From: Protaetiibacter mangrovi
GTDB taxonomy: Bacteria; Actinomycetota; Actinomycetes; Actinomycetales; Microbacteriaceae
Reading direction: 5' to 3'
DNA: 64,000 nucleotides
Assembly (NCBI RefSeq): GCF_024752305.1
Contig: NZ_JANTHX010000007.1
Location: 402,306-466,305, forward strand
Shown here: piece by piece, positions 59,339-64,000 of the stretch
How positions within the stretch are numbered: the first letter of the stretch is position 1
Layout: each line of letters begins with the position of its first letter
Notes under the pieces: generated by a model
The model's input: the letters and a program-made list of their open reading frames with translations, nothing else
Told to the model about the DNA's origin: nothing
Database searches by the model: none
Program-made: the position numbers and the translations under genes

Positions 59339-60217
59339 ATGTCCGACGTGCAGGCCGAGATCCGCGAGTTCCTGAGCTCGCGGCGCGCGCGCATCACCCC
59401 CGAGCGGGCGGGTCTGCCCGCCTACGGCGGCAACCGCCGGGTCGCGGGGCTGCGCCGCGAGGAGGTCGCGATGCTCGCCGGCGTCTCGGTCGACTACTAC
59501 GTGAGGCTCGAGCGCGGCAACCTGGCGGGAGCGTCGGATGCGGTGCTCGACGCCCTCGCGCGCACCCTGCAGCTCGACGAGGCGGAGCGGCAGTACCTGT
59601 TCGACCTGGCGAAGGCATCCGGTCCCGCACCGCGCCGCGCGAAGACCGCCGCCCCGACGGTGCGCGCCACCGTGCAGCAGGTGCTCGACGCCATCGAGAG
59701 CCCGGCGTGGGTGCGCAACGGACGCCACGACATCCTGGCCGCGAACCGCATGGGGCGGGCGCTCTACTCCCCCGTCTTCGATGACCCGGCACGCCCGGTG
59801 AACACCACGCGCTTCGCCTACCTGAACCCGGCGGCGCGCGAGTTCTGGCGCGACTACGACCGGATCGCCCGTGACGCCGCCGCGATGCTGCGGCTGGAGG
59901 CGGGTCGCAATCCGCACGACCCCGAGCTGATCCGCCTCATCGGGGAGCTGTCGACACGGAGCGAGCTGTTCCGCGAGCGCTGGGCGTCGCGGGATGTGAT
60001 GTTCCATCGCTCGGGGCGCAAGCGCCTGCACCACCCGGTGGTCGGCGACCTGGACCTCGACTACGAGTCGATGGAGCTGCCGAGCGAGCCCGGCCTCGTG
60101 CTCAACGTCTACACCGCACCCGCCGGCTCGCCCTCCGCCGACGGCCTGCGGCTGCTCGCGAGCTGGGCGGCCACCGAGCTCGCCGATGCGGCCGAACCCG
60201 CGAAGGAGACCACATGA
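59339..60217 (+). CDS. XRE-family HTH regulator with MmyB-like ligand domain
   Basis: 292 aa. The N-terminal HTH contains RVAGLRREEVAMLAGVSVDYYVRLERG (about 34-60). The C-terminal PAS-like MmyB domain (about 105-275) contains SPAWVRNGRHDILAANRMGRALYSP and HHPVVGDLDLDYESMELP. This architecture is very common in actinobacteria and typically represses a neighbouring oxidoreductase gene. It is divergent from the ADH/AKR operon and overlaps a cupin gene. Confidence 0.92.
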   Translation: MSDVQAEIREFLSSRRARITPERAGLPAYGGNRRVAGLRREEVAMLAGVSVDYYVRLERGNLAGASDAVLDALARTLQLDEAERQYLFDLAKASGPAPRRAKTAAPTVRATVQQVLDAIESPAWVRNGRHDILAANRMGRALYSPVFDDPARPVNTTRFAYLNPAAREFWRDYDRIARDAAAMLRLEAGRNPHDPELIRLIGELSTRSELFRERWASRDVMFHRSGRKRLHHPVVGDLDLDYESMELPSEPGLVLNVYTAPAGSPSADGLRLLASWAATELADAAEPAKETT

Positions 60218-60606
60218 ACCTCGAGCCGAAGCCCGCGACCGTCGCCGGGCCTGAGCAGACCTTCACCGGCCGCGTCTGGTTCGACGTGCTCTGCGGCGCC
60301 CACCCGGAATCCGCGATGCGCGTGAACCGGGTGCGGTTCGCCCCCGGCGCCCGCACGGCCTGGCACGCGCATCCGGGCGGGCAGACACTGCACGTGACCC
60401 AGGGCGTCGCGCTCATGGGCACCCGCGACGGCACGGTGCTCGTCGTGCACCCGGGCGAGACGGTCTACACCCCGCCCGGCGAGGAGCACTGGCACGGCGC
60501 GACGCCCGACGACTTCATGGAGCACCTCGCCATGTGGGAGGACCAGCCGGGGAACGGCGCCGTCTGGGCCGAGCACGTGTCGGATGCCGACTACGCGAGG
60601 CGCTGA
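60214..60606 (+). CDS. Cupin-domain protein
   Basis: Single cupin of 130 aa. Motif 1 is RTAWHAHPGGQTLHV, with His51, His53 and His60, and motif 2 is PGETVYTPPGEEHWHG. It probably binds a metal. The C-terminal EHLAMWEDQ segment is common in cupins annotated next to carboxymuconolactone decarboxylases and quinone-related enzymes. The function is not assignable. It overlaps the XRE gene by ATGA, so both are translated together. Confidence 0.88.
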   Translation: MNLEPKPATVAGPEQTFTGRVWFDVLCGAHPESAMRVNRVRFAPGARTAWHAHPGGQTLHVTQGVALMGTRDGTVLVVHPGETVYTPPGEEHWHGATPDDFMEHLAMWEDQPGNGAVWAEHVSDADYARR

Positions 60607-60631
60607 GCCCCTTGCTCTCTATGCTGGCGGC

Positions 60632-61807
60632 GTGAGCGACGGCATCCCGGCGCAGCCCGGGTCAGGCCGCCGGGTGCACTGGCTCGAGCTGTTCTTCGAC
60701 CTCGTGATGGTCGTCTACGTCGGCCAGGTGGCGCACGGCATGCACGGCGAGCCCGGCTGGCCCGAGCTGCTCGTCTTCACGCTGCTGCTCGCGGCCGCCT
60801 GGTGGGTGTGGATCAACGTCACCCTCACCCTCAACCTCTTCGGGTCGACGACGGCGTCGACGTGGATCAGCGTCACGGTCGTGATGGTCGCGGTGGGGGT
60901 CATGGCCGCCGCCGTGCCCGAGGCGGTCGGGGAGCGGGCGTGGGCGTTCGCGATCGCGAACGCGATCATCCGGCTGGTCTGGATGCTGCCGTGGCTGCTG
61001 AAGCACCGCACGATCGGCGTGCCGTGGTGGCGGCCCATCCTCTACAACGGGACCCCCGCCGCTCTGTGGCTGGCGTCCGTGCTGCTCCCCGAGCCGTGGA
61101 TCTACGTCGGCTGGGTCGTCGCGATCGGCGCCGAGATCGTGCTGCTCACCGCGACCACCGGACGCTCCGTGTGGCTGAGCCGCACCGTCGACGTCGAGCA
61201 CCTCGCCGAGCGGGTCACCCTGCTCGTGGTGATCGTGTTCGGCGAGTCGGTGCTCACCATCGTCGGCGAACTGGACGCGCATTGGGAGCCGCTCTCGACC
61301 GGCGCTGCGGTGCTCGCCTTCGCCTCCGTCTCGCTGCTCGCGTGGGTGTTCTTCCGGCATGCCGCGGCCTCCGCCGAGCGCGGGTGGCACGCGCTGCGCA
61401 GCCAGGGACGGCTCGGCGCCCTGCGCGACGTCGTCATGTACCTGCCGTTCCTGCTCGTCGCAGGCGTCACGCTCTTCGCCGCCGGCCTCGGCACGGCGGT
61501 GGCGCATCCGGATGAGCCCCTCCCCCTCGGCGCCGCGCTCTGCATCGCAGGCGGGGTGACGCTGTTCTACCTGTCGAGTGCGGCCGAGGCGCTGCGCTAC
61601 GGGCGTCCCCTGCGCACGGTGGCCGTGTGGACGGTCCCCGGACTGGTGCTGCCCTGGCTGCCGCTCGCGGTCACCGTCGCCGCGCCGGCGATCTGGTTCC
61701 TCGCGGTCACCTTCCTGGTGCTCGCGACGCTCACGGCGCTCAGCTGGTGGGGCGCGCGGCGTCAGCCCGCCTCGGCGGCGAATGCATCCCATTCGAGGAG
61801 CGCCTGA
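60632..61807 (+). CDS. LtrA-family (low-temperature requirement A) membrane protein
   Basis: 391 aa from GTG 60632, about 10-12 hydrophobic helices. N-terminal RRVHWLELFFDLVMVVYVGQVAH is the LtrA signature, followed later by HLAERVTLLVVIVFGESVLTIV. The biochemical function is unknown. Its 3' end overlaps the convergent gene at 61762 by 46 bases. Confidence 0.88.
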   Translation: MSDGIPAQPGSGRRVHWLELFFDLVMVVYVGQVAHGMHGEPGWPELLVFTLLLAAAWWVWINVTLTLNLFGSTTASTWISVTVVMVAVGVMAAAVPEAVGERAWAFAIANAIIRLVWMLPWLLKHRTIGVPWWRPILYNGTPAALWLASVLLPEPWIYVGWVVAIGAEIVLLTATTGRSVWLSRTVDVEHLAERVTLLVVIVFGESVLTIVGELDAHWEPLSTGAAVLAFASVSLLAWVFFRHAAASAERGWHALRSQGRLGALRDVVMYLPFLLVAGVTLFAAGLGTAVAHPDEPLPLGAALCIAGGVTLFYLSSAAEALRYGRPLRTVAVWTVPGLVLPWLPLAVTVAAPAIWFLAVTFLVLATLTALSWWGARRQPASAANASHSRSA

Positions 61808-62793
61808 CGGAACTCGTCCCGATCGAGCGGGCGCAGCGCGTGCGCGACCGATTCGATCTCCGCGGCGCTCGCGCCACGGTCGGCGTCGAGATCCGGCCAG
61901 TAGCTCTCGGTGAGCGACTGCACGATGGCGACCCATGCATCATCCCGCTGTGCGATCGCGCTGCCGTCGACCAGGCGCACGGTGACCGCGTCATCCACGG
62001 CGCAGATCCCGTCGTAGTCCGCCATGGTGACCTCGTCGTCGAACGCGCCGGAGATCGGGTCCATGAGCCAGCAGAGGTAGGCGTCATCGTCGAGATCCGC
62101 CGTCGCGGCGCGGGTGTCGATGCGAAGCGCCCCGGCGTCGTCGGTGCGGTAGAACGCGGTCGCCTGATCGAACGAGCTGGAGACGATCACGCGCGTGGCC
62201 CGGTCCCAGTCGGTGACGACCGGTCGTACCGCCTCGTCGAGGGTCCGTTCGAGCTGCTGCTCCGCGGCGATCCGCTGCGCCTCGGCCTCCGCGGCTCGGC
62301 GCTCGTTCTCTGCGACCACGGAAGGACCCGCGAATGCGGCGACCGAGAGGATCACGACGAGCGAACCGCCCAGGCGCGCCCACCATCGAGGCAGTGCAAC
62401 CGCCGCCGCTCCCACGGCGAAGACGGCGGCGGGCACGACGCCGACATCGACGCCGAGGGCGGGAATCCAGTGGACGGGTATCTCCCCGGCGCTCACCAGC
62501 AGCGCCACCGCCCCAACCGTGCCGGCGAGAGCCGCCGCGACGCCGGCGACGACCTGGCGCTTCCGGGTGACCACCCAGAGCGCACCGGCGGTGGCCCCAC
62601 CGATCGCTGCGGCGAAGACGAGCGCGAAGGCGAGGCCGACCGGCGGTACGAACAGCACCGCGGCGAGCACGGCGGGCGCCGACAGCATGATGATCGCATC
62701 TACGACCAGGGCGAGGCCCAGCCCGGCGAGCATCCGGCCCGCACCGGCGCGCGTGGGCCGCTGCGCCTGTTGACGGGCGGCGGTGTCGATCAT
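61762..62793 (-). CDS. Membrane protein with a C-terminal soluble domain, unknown function
   Basis: 343 aa. Several helices lie within residues 20-160 (MLAGLGLALVVDAIIMLSAPAVLAAVLFVPP, GALWVVTRKRQVVAGVAAALAG). A short coiled coil follows (ENERRAAEAEAQRIAAEQQLERTLDEA, about 163-190), then an extracellular or cytosolic acidic domain with CWLMDPISGAFDD and ICAVDD, where two Cys may pair. Family not recognised. It lies 49 bp downstream of the UbiB-like gene. Confidence 0.72.
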   Translation of the reverse strand: MIDTAARQQAQRPTRAGAGRMLAGLGLALVVDAIIMLSAPAVLAAVLFVPPVGLAFALVFAAAIGGATAGALWVVTRKRQVVAGVAAALAGTVGAVALLVSAGEIPVHWIPALGVDVGVVPAAVFAVGAAAVALPRWWARLGGSLVVILSVAAFAGPSVVAENERRAAEAEAQRIAAEQQLERTLDEAVRPVVTDWDRATRVIVSSSFDQATAFYRTDDAGALRIDTRAATADLDDDAYLCWLMDPISGAFDDEVTMADYDGICAVDDAVTVRLVDGSAIAQRDDAWVAIVQSLTESYWPDLDADRGASAAEIESVAHALRPLDRDEFRQALLEWDAFAAEAG

Positions 62794-62842
62794 CGGCCGG
62801 GCCCCGGACCCATGTGCGTCATGGGTCGATGCTAGGGATCCC

Positions 62843-64000
62843 TCAGCGCCGCCGCATCGTGAGGGCGACGTGGATGAGCGGCACCGCGGATGCCGCCATC
62901 AGCGCCCACCCCCAGGGTTCGTCTGCACGCACGAGCAGCACCCCGCTGAACAGCATCGCCGCGAACACGATCGCCGAGATGAGGCGGCTGAGCAGCCGCT
63001 CGAGCGAGGAGAGCCGATTCTCGACGCCGGGCGCACGAACGGCCAGCTGGCCCCGGTCGATGCGGGTGACGAGCTCGTCGACGCGCTGCGGCAGACGGCC
63101 GATCGTCGTCGCGTAGCCGACCGCCCGGCGGCCGAGCTCGCGCACGTCGCCCACCGAGTTGCTGAGCACCGAGCGCGCGAACGGGTCGACCGCATCCCAC
63201 ATGTTGAAGTCGCGGTTGAGGGCGCTCGTGACGCCCGAGATGAGTGAGATGGTGCGGATCAGCAGCAGGAAGTTCTCGGGCAGCTGGAACGGCAGCGACC
63301 GGATGGTGTCGCCGAACTGGCGCGCGAACGCCTCCAGCTCGCGGGGGTCGAGGTCGCGAAGCTCGGCCACCCCCATGCCGCCGAAGCGGTCGAACGACGC
63401 CGCCATGGCGCGCTCCAGCTCCTCGGTGTCGGCGCCCGGCAGCAGCACGCCGAGGCGCTCCAGCGAGGCGACGAGCGCCCGCCCGTCGCGCGCGACGACC
63501 GCCAGGATGAAGTCGCGCAGACCCGCCCGCAGCGCATCCGAGATCTCGCCCATCATCCCGAAGTCGACGAAGGTGAGCCGCCACGCATCCGTCGAGCCGC
63601 GCGGCCCCGGGGTGACGAAGATGTTGCCCGGATGCGGGTCGGCGTGGAAGAAGCCGGCCACGAAGATCTGCTGGAACGTCGCGCGCGCGAGCTCCTGCGC
63701 CACCGCGGCCGGGTCGATGCCGACCGCCTCGAGGGCCGCGACGTCCGTGATCTTGATGGCCGTGACATCCGACAGGGTCAGCACCCGCAGCGAGGTGCGG
63801 TCCCAGACGACGGCGGGGGTGCGGATGCGGGCGTCGCCCGCGAAGTCGGCGGCGAAGCGCTCGGCGTTGCCCGCCTCGTTCAGGTAGTCGATCTCGGCGA
63901 GGCTCGTGGTGGCGAACTCCTCGACGAGCCCGGGTGCGTCCACCCGCGACGAGACGAGCCGCACCCGCATGAGCCAGCGACCCACCCGGCGCAGCGCCGC
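62843..64000 (-). CDS. ABC1/AarF (UbiB-like) atypical kinase, 5' end beyond the window
   Basis: At least 385 aa are visible and the frame stays open to base 64000, so the N-terminus (including the KxGQ region) lies outside. The catalytic segments FVAGFFHADPHPGNIFV and LTFVDFGMMGEI carry the Asp/Asn and DFG-like residues of UbiB kinases, and two hydrophobic helices end the protein (about the last 55 residues visible). The family supports isoprenoid-lipid or quinone biosynthesis and membrane lipid homeostasis. The C-terminal half is intact. Confidence 0.9.
   Translation of the reverse strand, partial: AALRRVGRWLMRVRLVSSRVDAPGLVEEFATTSLAEIDYLNEAGNAERFAADFAGDARIRTPAVVWDRTSLRVLTLSDVTAIKITDVAALEAVGIDPAAVAQELARATFQQIFVAGFFHADPHPGNIFVTPGPRGSTDAWRLTFVDFGMMGEISDALRAGLRDFILAVVARDGRALVASLERLGVLLPGADTEELERAMAASFDRFGGMGVAELRDLDPRELEAFARQFGDTIRSLPFQLPENFLLLIRTISLISGVTSALNRDFNMWDAVDPFARSVLSNSVGDVRELGRRAVGYATTIGRLPQRVDELVTRIDRGQLAVRAPGVENRLSSLERLLSRLISAIVFAAMLFSGVLLVRADEPWGWALMAASAVPLIHVALTMRRR

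Noticed and set aside
1-64000. CRISPR arrays, IS elements, integrases, tRNA/rRNA genes, phage genes
   Set aside because: None seen. There are no regularly spaced repeats, transposase motifs or RNA-gene signatures, and base composition is even across the window apart from short AT-rich promoter regions.

Overview
The window is about 70% GC and densely coded. The frequent GGATGC-type Ala/Asp codon contexts, GTG and TTG starts, ATGA/GTGA stop-start overlaps and an F420-dependent glucose-6-phosphate dehydrogenase together point to an actinobacterium. Microbacteriaceae is my best guess, but this is inference. I see no rRNA, tRNA, IS element, phage gene or CRISPR array, and no gene-free stretch reaches 300 bases.

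The window is almost entirely a catabolic supercluster for aromatic and related carboxylic acids, built from cassettes that each carry a regulator. (1) 8-7530, minus: an ABC importer (SBP, ATPase, two permeases), then a UbiD decarboxylase, a 149-aa unknown protein, UbiX, F420-dependent G6P dehydrogenase and an ArsR regulator. (2) 7659-10938: an RpiR regulator divergent from a luciferase-like monooxygenase and an MmgE/PrpD protein. (3) 10946-20111, minus: a ThDP enzyme, aldehyde dehydrogenase, two class III CoA-transferase subunits, enoyl-CoA hydratase, a thiolase-fold protein without the catalytic Cys, a DUF35 partner and an MFS transporter. (4) 20348-27192, plus: a binding protein, fused permease and ATPase importer, a dienelactone-hydrolase-like protein and an old-yellow-enzyme/Fe-S reductase.

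(5) 27226-31492, minus: galB, galC and galD-like genes, a DUF1932 dehydrogenase and a VOC-type extradiol dioxygenase. A GntR regulator and an NMT1-type ABC importer (31648-35882) share an operator with this operon, and an orphan sugar-type binding protein follows. (6) 36946-43561: DUF3237, CocE hydrolase, AMP-dependent ligase, MaoC, amidohydrolase and SDR genes under a divergent MarR, with two copies of a TCAGGTTTCCTG operator. (7) 43573-52180: pobA, an IclR regulator and a complete pcaHGBDCIJF set for 4-hydroxybenzoate through protocatechuate to succinyl-CoA and acetyl-CoA. In this set pcaB is frameshifted by a 13-bp tandem duplication. (8) 52184-55735: thiolase plus scoAB with a divergent IclR. 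(9) 55759-64000: general genes (TauE/SafE permease, DUF2255, aldo/keto reductase, alcohol dehydrogenase, XRE regulator, cupin, LtrA, and a UbiB-like kinase cut by the window edge).

Functionally, the ligase, CoA-transferase and retro-aldol modules would shorten side chains. UbiD/UbiX, PobA and the extradiol/Gal modules would decarboxylate, hydroxylate and cleave rings. Pca, Sco and thiolase would feed the TCA cycle. The most novel-looking parts are the 10946-20111 operon, the gal genes paired with a VOC dioxygenase, and the UbiD/149-aa/UbiX unit. These assignments rest on motifs and gene order read by eye; no database search was possible.
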